DNA of 64,000 nt, from NCBI RefSeq assembly GCF_901709675.1, contig NC_051094.1, positions 11,154,501 through 11,218,500 on the forward strand, in the 5' to 3' direction. The notes under the pieces are model-generated. The model was not told the origin of the DNA, ran no database searches, and saw only the letters and a list, made by a program, of their open reading frames with translations. The translations under genes were made by a program, and so were the position numbers. Below are positions 12,295 through 25,708 of this stretch, one piece after another (position 1 is the first letter of the stretch; every line of letters begins with the position of its first letter). This stretch comes from Syngnathus acus (taxonomy: Eukaryota; Chordata; Actinopteri; Syngnathiformes; Syngnathidae).

Positions 12295-13920
12295 TCATAG
12301 AAATCCAGACTGGCATTCTTTCTGTTGAAGCTTCAGAATCAACTCCAGTAAGTTCATCTGCATTGTCAGCTCCTGGGAAAAAAAACCCACACAAAAATAC
12401 ACAATAAAAAATGTCTACCTCTTTGGCAATTTAACATCCATGGGTAGGATTATTAATATCAACAATACTGATTAGCTACAAACCTGGGGATTTGCAGTGA
12501 TATAAAACCCAGGAACTCCAGCCTTCTCCAGAGTATTCTGTTGATCTGTAACTTTTTGATCAATCTCAGACACAATTTTCCTATCCATTAGTCTTTGTTC
12601 TTCTCGCACACGAATTTCCAGGGCCTAAAAAATAAACAATATACATGTTTGGTAAGAAAATAAAAACCGGGCTATGTACAAATGCATGTACAGTTTGGAG
12701 TTTGTCATATTAATTAACGAGCTTAAAAGTGTTAGGTTGAGGGAGGAGTATTGTTTTTTATACATGATCTCTCTATATTTGTAGCTGCACTGGGGAAGTA
12801 CCAAAGTACAAAATGGTCAAGGTACACGAGGAGACTAACAGCCATTCTCTTTACCTCTAGTTCAGCTTGCTGATTTGATTTGAGGAGTGCCAGGTTGTGA
12901 GACTTGCATGACAGCAGAGCCTCTTTGTGCTTCCTTGCTATCTCTTGCTTAAGGGCTGCACATGAAAACAAACAAAACTCACTTATAAATGCAGCCACAG
13001 ATACATTTACAAAACAGGATCCTGTTTTCAAGTCTTGCCAATTAGTCAGGTGACAGGCAAGTTAGTATTAAAGCAATCCTCCTCTTCTTGGAAACACCAG
13101 TGATTAGTAACAACTGCGCCCGGTAAATTATAAATCCAATCGCATTAATTGCAACGGGGAAAAAAATCTTTCGAGCTTAGTATAACTTAAAGCAAGTTAA
13201 ATTCAAGACTCTTTAATTCTACTTGAAATAAAATTCTTTAATTCCACTTGAAATCAAATTCAAGAACTTGACAATGTGTCCCATGTTGTCAGAAGTTGCA
13301 ACAGTACTTGTGCATCTGCTCTTAAGAGCCCCAAATGAAAGATTGATTTGACATGTTCAGTCAAATCAAGGCCTTGATTTTATATTGATGGATGTAATCC
13401 CTTTCACAACAGTATACAGTACTGTACTTTTTGAAAAAAGAAAAAAAAAAAGGGGGGTTTGTGGTTTGCTATTTGATTTGTCAAAATCTGCCAAATAAAG
13501 TGCCTTGCATCAATAAAAGTGGAGAAACTGGAAAAGAGGACCAACCTTGGTGTTCACAGTGCAACTTTTGCCTCTGGCTGTAAAGATTTTTCTCGGTCAG
13601 GTGCTGAATATCCAAGAGGCCTTGCACTATTTCATAAACTGTTCCATCTATGAGCGCCAGAGCCAAGTCGCCAAGTGTATTATAAGACAGGCGCTGTTGG
13701 AAGGAGCTGCTCAAAAAACACAATTAGTACTCAGTAGTAGTTCTAACAATAACAGAAGAAGGTTTGACTGTATTTTGAATTAGATAACAAACAGCAAATA
13801 AATGTTCAAACGTCACCTCGGCAAATCCTTTGCTAAGATCTGGAGCTCTGACAACAAGTAGTAATGCCGTTCTTGCTGTTTTGTAGCGTCTGCGTCAGGA
13901 GCTGGACGGTACTCATTCAT
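12295..13920 (-). CDS. dgcr6: DGCR6 (DiGeorge critical region 6 homologue), complete, 5 exons
   Basis: Minus-strand coding exons are 13920-13817, 13706-13546, 12955-12855, 12624-12484 and 12372-12295, all phase-consistent, giving 194 residues (human about 220, with a longer tail). The sequence follows human DGCR6 closely: [14 protein letters not shown], then [77 protein letters not shown] and [19 protein letters not shown]. It is mostly helical and coiled-coil, related to Drosophila gonadal; the human protein has been linked to neural-crest migration and GABA-B receptor trafficking. The exon 2 acceptor is a GAGCAG tandem: use of the second AG gives Pro-Ser-Ser-Phe as in human, the first adds one Ser. 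The gene is divergent from rasal1. Confidence 0.96.
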
Positions 13921-14656
13921 TATCGAAACGGCATCAACACAGCGACAATTTAACTAATTTAACTATTAAACAACGTATATCGTAGAGAACATTAGTAATT
14001 TACTAAGAAGAGAATATTCGCCATGCAACAAATAGAAAAACAAGAGTTATAAGGGAATAATTTTAGATGACATTTGGTTTGCTAAACTTAGTAGCCATAT
14101 TTGCTCTCGCACCGACTTTGAAGGACCCTATTGGGTTGCCCTTTAAGATGCCTGTCTGGAAGTGGAAAAAGACTTGTAGTAGCACTGGGAGGTCGCCAGA
14201 TGGCAGTTTTCTTTATTTTTTATTTTCTTTTATTTTTTTAGTATTTCTTAATTTCTTTTGGTGGAAATAATATTCTTGCTAGACACTTGAATAACAGTGT
14301 ACCTAACACAAAAAATATTAGGGAAATATTAAATGGCGTAAAGTCTTTTTCCAATTGCAATGGTAGTTTGCGATGGTGTATTTACTTTATTCGCGAAAGA
14401 AACGAGAAAGGCAAATATAGACAGAGCCCACGCCCGCTGTGGTCCCACTGACTGCTGGATACCACCAAGGATGCACGCGCGCTGCTGGGTGAGCGTGCGT
14501 AGAATGGACCGTGGTGATGCGCGCGCACGCGCGTGAGTCCTGAGCGCTCAAGGACAGGTACCATGAGATGAAGAGAAGGGAGGAGAGACACGTTTGGATA
14601 AGGAAAGGACTACGCACATGGGAGCTTTGGATTAATATCTTATAGTCGTCGCCGAA
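13921..14656. promoter_or_regulatory. Shared divergent promoter region of dgcr6 and rasal1
   Basis: Only 736 bp separates the dgcr6 and rasal1 start codons, which point away from each other. The rasal1-proximal part, about 14430-14545, is strongly CpG-rich compared with the AT-rich surroundings. It contains CGCGCACGCGCG at 14522-14533, an exact match to the NRF1 consensus YGCGCAYGCGCR, a factor frequent at bidirectional CpG promoters. A related ACGCGCGC cluster lies at 14474-14482. No convincing TATA box is seen. The rasal1 ATG context (gccgaaATGG) is a good Kozak match. Confidence 0.6.
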
Positions 14657-17600
14657 ATGGCCAAAAACACATCATTATATTTTCGCATTGTCGAGGGCAG
14701 GAACCTCCCAGCCAAAGATGTGTAAGTAATGTCTATGCAGAGCTGGTGTATGTGCGCTATGTTAAAAAAATTCAATCTCGAGGCTGTTTGTTAGGTTTTC
14801 TTACTTTAGAAAAGCCCCAAGTTTCCTGCATTTAGATTACTTCGGAAAAAATATCAGTGAACTATAAGTCAAGATTGTCCTATGTTGAACAATGTTATGT
14901 TGTTGAATAGTGCTGTCATATTTTTGTTGCCATCTCAAGGTCCGGAACCAGTGATCCATACTGCATAGTAAAAGTTGACAATGAAGTTGTAGCCAGGTGA
15001 GTCTTTATTTGTGAGTCTTTTTTTAAAAACTGCATCAGAGTGAAGAGTTCTCTTTCTTCCATATGTCCCATTGCACTTGGCATTCCATGTACTTGTGAGC
15101 TGGGGAGGACATTGTGCGAACAGGGTGGTGGTGCATGGATGCACTGTGCCCCCCTTCCATTGTAGAGAACATGATACTGTTATGGCCTTTAAAAGACCTA
15201 CAGGTAACCATGGAGAGAATGCATCAGTATTTGTATGCAGCTATAGCTGATGGAAGCTTTTGAGACATTAGCTCGAAGATGTTCCTGTGGTGACCCACAA
15301 GAGAGACACTCACCCGTGACCTGGACTGAGGAGTTTTACATGTTTCATGTTTTGTTCCCCAGCGCAAGTCTAATGCCAAGTGGAGTCTATGCGAATGGGT
15401 GGAGTTTTATGACATACCTCCAGACTGCTGGAGGCAGACTTAAAGCATGCGATAGTCCTTTGTGCCCGTGTAGGTCGAGAACGCATACCAACAAACATCA
15501 TTAGTGACCCCTGAGTGACTCACGGCGTGGATAAAAGCCCATGGCACCCATAAAACAGTCCGTCAGAATCCTCTGGCGCGTTGGCTTGTATGCCACTGGG
15601 TTCCACAATTCCCACTGGAAGTTGTTTGTTCTCTCCATGTGTTTTCCACTGCTGGGAGCCTTGTGACTGCGTAGGTTTGGAGCTGGGGATTTGTTTCCCG
15701 CCCTACTATGGCTGGTGCCTGAAATACACTGATGAAATGCACCATATTTGCGTTACACCACCCGCGCTACCATGTAGACCTGCTTTTAGATGGTCTAAAA
15801 TTTAGTCTACTTTTTTTCACCAAAATATAAGATGTGCCAGGGGCATGCGGCAAGGGTTGAGCTGCCCCAATTTTGGCAGCACAACTCACGGCCACATTTC
15901 CAGCACATCTAGACCTAGTTCCAGCAAAGAAGAATAACTTAGAATGTCAAAAGGATTATACAAAAGTGTTGATAGGCAGAAGATTGTTGCTTGCTGTGTA
16001 AACAGTCAGTTCTGTTATGGAGAATTTAGAGACATGACTAGCCTTTGTCTCCTCATCTCATCATTCATTGCATCACCACGTTCTCTATTTTATCTGTTAT
16101 GTTCTCTGAGTGCTAAATTATACACTCTCAAGCAAAACATTGTGATTTTCACCATTCAACAAGAACGCGAGTTGATTCGAGTGGTAATTGTGCCATCTGG
16201 TAGAATTTGAGAAAGTGGCAACATTTTTCTCTGCTAACACTAATGCCTTACTCATGATGTTCCCACTCTGTTTATTTTGAATCATCAATTCTGTCAGGCA
16301 GAAATTGTGTTACAGGGCATGGTCATGCAATATTTGACTGTCGACTATCTTTGAAAAGCCACAACTTTCTGAGCTTACTTGTGCATATATAAGTGAGTTG
16401 TACCCAGATATGATCCAGATTGTGCGTTTGATACCGACTGGAATCTGTTATGACATTACGGATCTGCATGAAAGCAACCTTAAATAAATGTGGATTGATG
16501 TTTTTTATTTATTATTATCTTATAGTACGTTCTGTAAATTATACATGTGTCGGCATTTGAGCTGTCTATCCACTCCATAAATAGATTCCTACTGCTGCCT
16601 TATCTGACGGGATTCCTCTCATGTCTCCTCTGTCTGTGTGACATCTCTTTTCAGGACTGCCACAGTGTGGAAGAACCTCAATCCTTTCTGGGGTGAAGAG
16701 TACACGCTGCACCTCCCAATGGGTTTCCATTCGCTCTCTTTCCATGTCATGGATGAGGATACTATTGGGTAAAGTCATCAAGTAAAAAATAATCTCAACA
16801 TCAGTCATTTTCTGCAGCTGACTGATGGTACCCTATTTGATATATGGTGCTCTAAGGCCTCTGTGTTTGCTTCACTCTATTTTTTATTTAGTTGGGTTAG
16901 AGTCCCATGTACAATTTGCATGTTTTGGAAAAGACCCAAAGGCTTAGCAAAAACAAACATCATGCATGGTACCAGTCTAGAGGTTGTCTAACCTCTTATT
17001 CTCATTACCATTAGTTCTCTAATTAGCCCGTCACCTTTTTATTTGATTGCATCTCATCAAGCGTTATCTTCTTCAACAGCCACGACGATGTCATTGGAAA
17101 GATTTGTCTGACCAAAGAAGCTATTGGATCTCAAGCAAAAGGTACATCTTTTGGTGGGAGGAGCAAGACACTGAGGTTAAAGGGTTATGGATTCAACATG
17201 ACATGAGTTTTTTTTGTTGTTTAAACAACCTTTGGGAATGTTATTATTTGTATATTCTCACTCATATTTTATAATCCTGAAACATGTGTACAAGGACTGC
17301 ATTACTTGATGCGTGGGAACACAGAAAACTCAAAAAGTCGACAAACTTGAAATACCGTATCTCATTTGAACAGTCACGTTTTACATCAATTTGAATGAAT
17401 TTTGACATTGTGGCAATAGAAAACCTGATGCAAGACTTCCTAAAAAAAAAGGGGAAATATAAACTGAACGGATTAATCTGACAGGACTGTCCATGAGACC
17501 AGTAACCAATAAAGACATGCAGAACAATCAAATACTCTTCCACTAGATGGCAGAAGTTATAAACGTTACTTACTTAAACAGTGTTCATTTAACTCATGTC

Positions 17601-20600
17601 ATGTCCGTGTGAAATGCTTAGTGCTTGACAGTTGGATGAATCTGACGAGAGTTGATCCCGATGAAGAAGTGCAAGGAGAGATCCACCTGACCCTTCAACT
17701 GCTGAAACACACAGAGAAAATTGTCCTGCGATGTGGCGTGATCGAAGCCAGGTACAGAATAATCAGGAGCCGTCCGTGTTTTGTAAGATGGCTGCAGTAG
17801 GTTCAGAACGTGTTGTAGCTACATCCCTCCCAACTATCGTCCATGGATATTTTTCCTTTCTACTATTATGTGCTTATGCCTGATTCGCCATCTTTATGTT
17901 GAAATCTTGTCATCATCATCACGGTGCAGGCCTCCATTCTCCCTGCTTGAGTCAACATATCACTCTCACACCTCTCTACCCCATCCGTGGCTTCCATCCA
18001 TGCACGCCCTCTCAGGCAGGGCACTAATAAGCACATCACTCAGGGCTTGACACTGTGTTATTCAGTCATGTCCTTGCAAATATGAATTCATCTGAAAGGT
18101 TAAAATGAAATGTAATTTTTGCAAGTAACCATAGAAGTCGAATATTAATTTGCTTTGTTTGTGGCTTGATGCGCCAAAGAATGTATCTGTTTATTGATGT
18201 CAAAGAGACCTGGCCCCAAGAGACATCTCCGGAACCTCAGATCCATTTGCACGAGTTATTTACAGCAGCCACAGTGCAGAGACCTCGGTGAGCAATGTCT
18301 TCATTTTCACTATGTGGATATAGAAATATAAAGAGAAGTGAAGTCATACACTTTGGGTTTCAGATCATCAAGAAAACACGTTTCCCTCATTGGGGAGAGA
18401 CCCTGGAGCTGGACTTAGATCCACAGGAACTCAGTGAAGAAGGAACTGTCATTGTGGAGGTTTGGGACTGGGACATGGTGGGCAAAAATGACTTTCTGGG
18501 AAAGGTGAGGATATTTTGTCAAGACACTAACATGTCTTCAATTGATACAACCAATATATGAGTCTGATAAGTGTTTGATATATGCAGGTGGAAATCCCTT
18601 TTGCTTGTTTGCATAAAACTCCGTTATTGAAGAGCTGGTTTCGTTTGCTACCTTTGGGAAACAATGAAGTGGATGCAGGGTGAGGATCATGCATCAGTGT
18701 TATTACACTTTTGGTGATAAGTATACTTTCCCAAAGTTTTAATTCACCCCTACACACAAGACAAAAAATGAAGGGACACTTAACATTACTAACCAACACA
18801 GCAAGTGTATTTTTCTAAACTCCTTTCTTGTGTCCAGTGGCAAGTTGGGAGCATTGCGTTTGAAGGTGCGTTTGGTCGAGGATCAGATTTTGCCGTCTTT
18901 GTACTATCAGCCCCTCACTGACCTTTTGGTTGAGTCGGTCATCTCCCCTGCTGAGGTTAGTAGCTTTTTTTTTTCCCCTAAGTGCGATCCGGAGCAATAA
19001 GTCCCCCCTCCTTGTCACCTCTAAAAACGTTGACCGTGATCAAACAAATAATCCAAGGTATTTTCTTCATAGGTTGATGACATCAGTGCATTGACCATGC
19101 TGGAGGAGGTGACCACGGTTGAGAGTCGGCAAGATGTGGCCATGACCTTGGTGAAGATCTACCTGGGTCAGGGCCTGGTTGTTCCCTTCTTAGACTATCT
19201 GAACACCCAGGAGGTCAACCATACCGGTAAGATGGACGTCATAACATCTTTGAAATATTATCGCTGTGTACATATCAGCTGTTGAAGTAGCCTACAACTC
19301 AGAACCTTTGGCAATGCTGAACTGTCGTGCTCGGGATGAAAAATAGACTCCAGACAATCCACCTTGTGTTAGAGCTACCTAGTTCTCTTTGCGTCATTAT
19401 TTGTTTTAGACAGAGTTTGGACTCTCGCACTCTCTAAGAATTGATTTCCAGGTCACGAAAACAGTCGTGGTCTTTGTGAGGGAAGGTCAAGCTCCATCAA
19501 TCTTTTCTGGTCTGTATTAGTCATGTGTCTGCCTGCGCAACATGATACCGACAATATCCTGGCAATTCTAATATCGCAATATCACTGTTATCGTACAATT
19601 CCAATGATGTTTGGAAATTGTGTGAGCTATAAATAAGAACAGAATACAATGATTTTGAAACCCCTTCACCTTCCTGCCCAGTTGTACACTACTGTAATCC
19701 TCAATGAAATGTGTGTATGGTTACCGTCAGACTATTTGATTTAGCTCTTGTATTAGATATCATTTTATTATGCACGTGCTCTTAATGTGTATAGTTTACA
19801 TACTCTGGTATTTGTATACTGAGCTTAAGTTCAGGTATTGTGCATCTTGCCGTGGTTTCCATGGCAACACTGCACAGCCAGAAACATGTTTATCAGGATA
19901 GAATAAATTGTTGAGTTAAGTCAACAATCATAAAAGAATCCCCCAAAATCCTTCTGGAACGTGGGAGAATGCTATCACATTGTCTTGTTTCTTCATAATT
20001 TGGGCAGGTACTTTTGTTTCCACTAATATTATGTTTTTCCTCTTGTCGTCATAGCTGATCCAAACACTTTATTTCGTTCCAACTCTCTCTCATCCAAAGC
20101 CATGGAGCAGTTTATGAAGGTGAGTCATTCTGTTTTTTCTTTCGTCTTTTTCTTTTTCTGATCTTTCTGAGTTTTTCACAAACTATTGAGTTTCACAATC
20201 CATTATGTGGTTAAAGCGTCTTCCCTGCAGCATGTACTGTAAATGTCAATTTGTTAACATGTGGTCTTGTTTGCTGTCAGGCTGTTGGCATGCTATATTT
20301 ACATGAGGTGCTGAAGCCTATCATCAACCGTATCTTTGATGAGAAGAAGTACATTGAACTGGACCCATGTAAGATTGATCTGAATCACACAAGGTAAATC
20401 TGACTGAGGGTACATCAATTGATAACCTGAAAACCGTTTCTCATATATCAAGCTGTGGAGCTTTTGTGTGTGTGTGTAGTTTAGAATGTATGCCTGGCCC
20501 GGGGCGCTGCACACTGTCTTTGCACTTTGTCCTTGGAAGGAGTGCATACATGAATCTGAGAAATAATTAAAAAAGAATGTAAGAAGTGGGATGACTGTTG

Positions 20601-23600
20601 CCTGGCAACTGCTCTGAGCCCCCTGAGACGTCAATCTATGACATGGAGGGAGATCCAGGAGCCAACCTTTCATGTAATTTTATTTCATGTCTAGAAACCA
20701 ATGCAGAAACCCTCAACCAAATACTCAACGGTAGAGATCCTTTGTACAAAGAAATCTTGAGCAAGATGCGCTCAGATGTTATAATTGCGATGTAATGGAT
20801 CGTTGAGAATTTGGTTGATGAAGTGTCCTGAATGGAGACAGACCATTGCATTGTTGTTTTGCCTTTTGTCTGGGAAGACGAATTTCATTCAAGGGCGCAG
20901 TGTCGGAGGCAGAGGTGCGAGACAGCAGTGTGGAGATGTTACAAAACTACTTAACCAAGATCGTTGAATCAATCATTGGCTCGGTTGAGCAATGTCCTCC
21001 TGTCATGAGAGTGGCCTTCAAACAGCTGCACAAGCGGGTGGAAGAGCAGTTTGCTGAACCTGAGAACGAGGTCAGTGCGCACATAAAGAAAATGCCCAGT
21101 GTGAAATATTAGCGAATGTCACAGCTCATAGGTTTAGCATACTACTACATCATTTTGCAGTTTTAATAACGCTTGTCATCTTCACCTTATGTTGAACAGG
21201 ATGTGAAATATCTCGCCATCAGTGGATTCTTTTTCCTGCGTTTTTTTGCTCCTGCAATCCTCACACCTAAACTGTTCCAGCTGAGAGATCAACATGCTGA
21301 TACACGTACAAGCAGGACACTATTACTGCTGGCCAAGGTAGAATTAACAACACACATGCAGGCAAAATTCAAGATTCAAGAGTTTTTATTCAGTTTTTAA
21401 ATAATAGTGTTCATGTTACAAATGAAAAAGAGAAAATAGCAAAACACAAGGGAACCAATTGTTTGTGCGAATGTGCCTAATTCAAAGATACCTCACCTAC
21501 CTTGACAGTGTGTGGGTGTCAGGGTCATACATGCAGCCTTGCTCCTACTGGTCTTCATGGCCGCTGCCCATGGTGCTGAAGTGCTGTTGCCATGGGTCCA
21601 CTTCTGTGAAAGGGAAAGGCTATTTTTATATCTCTATGTGTAGCCAGCAGAGTATGTTCAAAGACAGCATCAGAGAGGGGAAAAACAGGGACTTCCTTCT
21701 CTCCCACGGCTAGATGGGGGCTGGACAAAAGGCCTCGCAGCATGCTTGGCCACAGGGACATTTTTGATGTGTGACTTTGAGTCAGCATCACAGTGGACAT
21801 GTGGTCGGCATGTCTGCAGTTCAGAGGTTCAGGGTTCGAATCATGGCTCTGGCATTCTTCTGGTACTCTGCGTCCTCATCCCTGTTTCAAAACAATGCCG
21901 GTAATTGAAGACTCTAAATTGACTATAACTAATGGGGCTTTCTCTCTCTTAGCATCTTGTTAAAGTATGTGTTGAAACAATAAACATGACATTGTCTTTA
22001 TTGTCAGGCATTACAAAGTGTGGGGAACCTGGGCCTCCAGCTTGGCCATGGAAAGGAGCAATGGATGGCACCTCTTCATCCCATCATCCTTCGCAGTGTG
22101 GCCTCTGTCAAGGACTTTTTGGACAAATTGATCGACATAGAGCATGATATCGGTAAGGTACACTGCGCGGGCTGAAAGAAAGTTTCACATAGTCAGTCAT
22201 GAGTGACTTTGTGGCATCTGATCCCACAATTAGTTAAACAGCCTGGTAGCACAGCGTTGAAATATTCATGAGCACAGAAACGAATTGATGTGACAAATGA
22301 GTTGGTGGAGAGTCAGGGTGATGACACATGACTTGCCTCCTTTTTGACCATCATGTGTCAGCAAGTATCATGTGAAAAAAGTTTCCCCGTTTTACGACTT
22401 GTGCAATAACACCTACACTTTTTTCTTAAAGGTCAGTTTGACATTTGACGCTCTTCTGCTAGGTAGTAAATTCATTCATGAAGACGTTTCAGATGTTGGG
22501 CCTCTTACTCATTGGGAAGCTTGGGGAAGGACCTTTTCTGTTCAGCCTGACTGTGCCCCATGTACATATGCAAAGCACTGACCTCAACTGACTGGGATAA
22601 AGTTCAACAAAATTGTATTTTTTTTTAAGTCTTCTGTTTTGTTACCTTTATGAAAGCTTAGCTTGGTGTTTCTTTTCCTCTGCAGTGTCTGTGATGCCAC
22701 AGCGGGCTGTATTCCTCCCCTCGGTGATCGTCAAAGAAGGATACCTACACAAACACAAAGCAGAAGGAGCCCAGCTGCTGTCTCGATTTGCCTCCAAGAA
22801 GCGCTACTTCTGGTTGACTAGCGAGACCCTCTCTTACGCCAAGACACCTGATTGGCAGGTAGCTAGCAAGAGATAAGAATAATACAATGTTAATAAGTGC
22901 ATAGTGCGTGGTTTTTCTCACATGCTCTGGCTTACTTCCACATGTCTAAACTATTTTCAGACTATGTATGGCGGTGTTTAGCATCATCTTCTTGTAGTGT
23001 GAAAACCAGTGAAGTGATATGAAGGCATGTCATACGAATAAAAATGAATATGTGTGGCTTCTGGTGCTAAATGACTTTTAGTGTCTGCCACTTTGTAGGA
23101 TGGTGAGCAACTTGGCTCCTAACAAGATGAACCACCTTAATCCTCCTCTGCTTGCTCTAATGTATTTATGTTGATCTCCTTTTGAGGCCGTCATTAGCGT
23201 TATTACCATGTGGTGCCTACCTTGTGATAATGATCTCCTCTCATTCACCAGCCAGGGTCTGAGAGAGAAGAGAGCTGCTGCAGAATGCTCTCTTTGAGCC
23301 AGCCTCTGCTTTGTGTGAGCGGGATAAAGGCCAGGGTTAATTGAACGTTGTGGATATTCATGGTAACGTTGCAAATCAGATTATAAACAATGCCCAAGCC
23401 CATTTCCTCCATCTTGGAGCTCTCCAGTCTCAGTGGGCCAAGCTCCCATTGGAACAGGCTGATTTACACTTAAAAGTGTCCTTTGCTGCCATGTTGTTCT
23501 CATCGTCATGACGTGCTTTCCTCACACAATTCCTCTAACGCTTGAGTGAATGCCATTCAGCCACAACTTCCCCGTTGGGTCACGGTCATCCAATTTTATT

Positions 23601-25431
23601 TCACTCAAACCTGAACATACTCAGCAGAATCCGTCATTATTAGCTCGCCCGTGCTTGTCTTAATTGGCGCTGTGATTTGCCGCTCAATTGTTGCAGGTGC
23701 GCTCCTCAATGCCCATCCATTGTGTGTGCGCCGTGGAGAGGGTGGACGAAAATGCCTTCCAGCAGCAGAATGTAATGCAGGTCATTACCCAGGACAATGA
23801 CGGGCAGCTGCAAACCATGTACATCCAGTGCAAGGTGAATTGTTACTCACACTGCAAAGTCGTCAGGCAATATCTTGACTAGCCAAAAACCTGATGTGCT
23901 AGGAAAAAAAGGAAAGACATTTTTCTTTTTAAATTGGCGTCAAAAATATGTTTCTGGATAAAATTAGCAGTTGACCAGTATGATTTAAAGAAAGATGCAA
24001 TTAAACTGGGAGATTCTTCATTATGCAGCAAAATAGTGACCCAAAACATACAACCTAAACAATTAAGAAGTTTATCGTATAGAAAGAAGCAATGAACAAT
24101 GCTTTATTGCATGTACAACTAATTGACCTTGAATGTACAGTGCACACCAAATGGCTTGATGGTGATATTTCTGTCTACACAGAATGTAAATGAGCTGAAC
24201 CAGTGGTTGTCCGCTATCAGGAAAGTTAGCATCTACAATGAGCGAATGCTTCCTTCCTTCCACCCAGGGACACATCGCGGGGGCAAGTGGACGTGCTGCC
24301 TGCAGACAGAGCGCACAAGTAATCCTTCCTTATTTATGTTCACGGCTTTGTCTCCGCACTCAATACAGTTTAACAATCTTATTTATGTACCTGACAGTGA
24401 ATAATATAGTAGCTCTTGCAAGAGTAGAAATGCGTTGTGTGCTTGGTTCACAGTTCCAGGCTGCAGTCGAACTCACTCTGCTGTGATTCTGGGGGACTGG
24501 AGTGACCCTCTTGATCCTGACGCAGAGACTCAGACAATTTACAAACAGTTTCTCCAGGGAAGAGACAAACTCAGGTACTGTAACTCCTCTGTAAGAACTT
24601 GGGCTTTGGAGCATGAATGTTTTGTAGCAGACCCTGATCACATATACATATACAATATACAGCTGAGTGAAAGATGAATATTATTAGGAGGAATAACAAA
24701 CAGGTTTAAAGAGAAATCTAAATTACAGCATCAGCCCGGTTGTAATTCACATGTTGGACACTAGAGGTCAATGTTGCACGCTCCAACTCCCCCTTTTATT
24801 TACACTTAGATCAGTAATTAATCCTCCAAGGGAACGCTTATGATGTACTGATTGATGCGCCCGTAGGAAAAAATATCTTCCAGAGGCAGATGCAGATCAG
24901 ATGGCCAGCAATAAAGGAGGGATGAACTCTGTCAATGACCCAGGTGATGCCCCATATTTAGTCTGCATACAATTTATTGGAAAAGTTACAATAGTTATTA
25001 CAATAGTTATTCCAAACCACCCACAACAGTGGTTGGCAAAGTGTAATGATCCTTGCAGAAAAATCAAATATGTCCTATGATGTATTGGACTGATAGACAA
25101 AAATATTTGTTGTTGGATTTTTGGCACAAGACAAATTCATGTGTTGTGTCAGAAAGACATATTTAACATACTGTTAGTAGGGCATGAAGTGCTTTGTTTG
25201 CATTACATTTGTAAAACAGTGGGTGGGATTTGTTATCCAGTAACTAGCAGCACGTAATTAAATATCTCTGTTGTCCCCGTAGATGGCGCAGAATGTAAAG
25301 CGGGCCGCGTAAAGGCAGGTCAGATCCTTGCCACTCGCCTCCTAACGGTGATTGAAGATTTAGAAAAGGCTCATGCAACTTTCCAGGGCAGAGACGAAGA
25401 GGACCCCACCAATGTCTGTCTGAGTCTCTAG
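14657..25431 (+). CDS. rasal1: RASAL1, calcium-responsive Ras GTPase-activating protein, complete, 21 coding exons
   Basis: Coding exons are 14657-14721, 14940-14996, 16655-16768, 17080-17141, 17622-17751, 18206-18287, 18364-18504, 18588-18679, 18838-18955, 19073-19226, 20055-20119, 20281-20393, 20878-21070, 21200-21337, 22008-22152, 22686-22858, 23697-23834, 24183-24318, 24454-24574, 24867-24943 and 25283-25431. They give 820 residues (human about 804). Domains in order are C2A (about 1-110), C2B (about 125-235), RasGAP (about 280-540), PH (about 570-675) and a Btk zinc motif. Calcium-binding-type Asp motifs are visible in both C2 domains (SGTSDPY, DEDTIGHDD, SGTSDPF, WDWDMVGKND). The arginine finger is R346 in TLFRSNSLSSK, and the FLRFFAPA motif is at 474-481. 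Btk ligands are H687, C698, C699 and C709. The family is recruited to the membrane by calcium and switches off Ras (and Rap). The C-terminal tail after about 750 diverges from human. Confidence 0.97.
14997..16654 (+). other. rasal1: rasal1 intron 2 (1.66 kb)
   Basis: This is the largest rasal1 intron. Several short ORFs occur on both strands, but none resembles a known protein. No clear repeat or extra exon is recognised. Confidence 0.7.
20695..20730 (+). other. rasal1: Candidate 36-bp cassette exon inside rasal1 intron 12
   Basis: A pyrimidine-rich tract and AG (20693-20694) precede a 36-bp segment followed by GTAGAG at 20731. Both neighbouring exons meet at phase 2, so its inclusion keeps the frame and inserts 12 residues without a stop between HTR and RISFKG in the RasGAP domain. 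It is seen only as splice-site geometry. I recall no human counterpart. Confidence 0.25.
21803..21860 (+). repeat. Degenerate tRNA-derived SINE head in rasal1 intron 14
   Basis: This stretch aligns by eye to the tRNA-like head of the SINE at 62361-62718 (read in reverse complement): CAGTTCAGAGG, then a B-box-like GGTTCGAATCA at 21833-21843, then GGCTCTGG. The A-box half is decayed. Confidence 0.5.
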
Positions 25432-25693
25432 GCCAGACTAAGAGGGATCCCAATAAATCCTTCCCAAATACAAGTGAGATGGAGTGCCGCCCTCAAGATT
25501 GTGATGGAGGAAAAGTGGGTGAATAGGCGCATCCATTTGAAAGCATTCCCAATATGTAGGCCATGCTTTGTATTCTGTGAGTGCCACAGACTACAGCAAT
25601 GCCTCAGAGAATTTATGACACTTGACGATAAAGGGAGCATGATCTGACTTGATATTTTTTTGGCGTATGGTTTGCATCCTCTCGTGGTTGAAT

Positions 25694-25708
25694 GTGTGTG
25701 TGTGTGTT
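25694..25708. repeat. Short TG microsatellite
   Basis: A short pure (TG)n run in the rasal1 3' UTR region. Confidence 0.8.

Noticed and set aside
20598-20795. 65-codon ORF in rasal1 intron 12
   Set aside because: No homology recognised and no splice sites matching its whole length. Only the inner 36-bp segment in another frame is splice-compatible.
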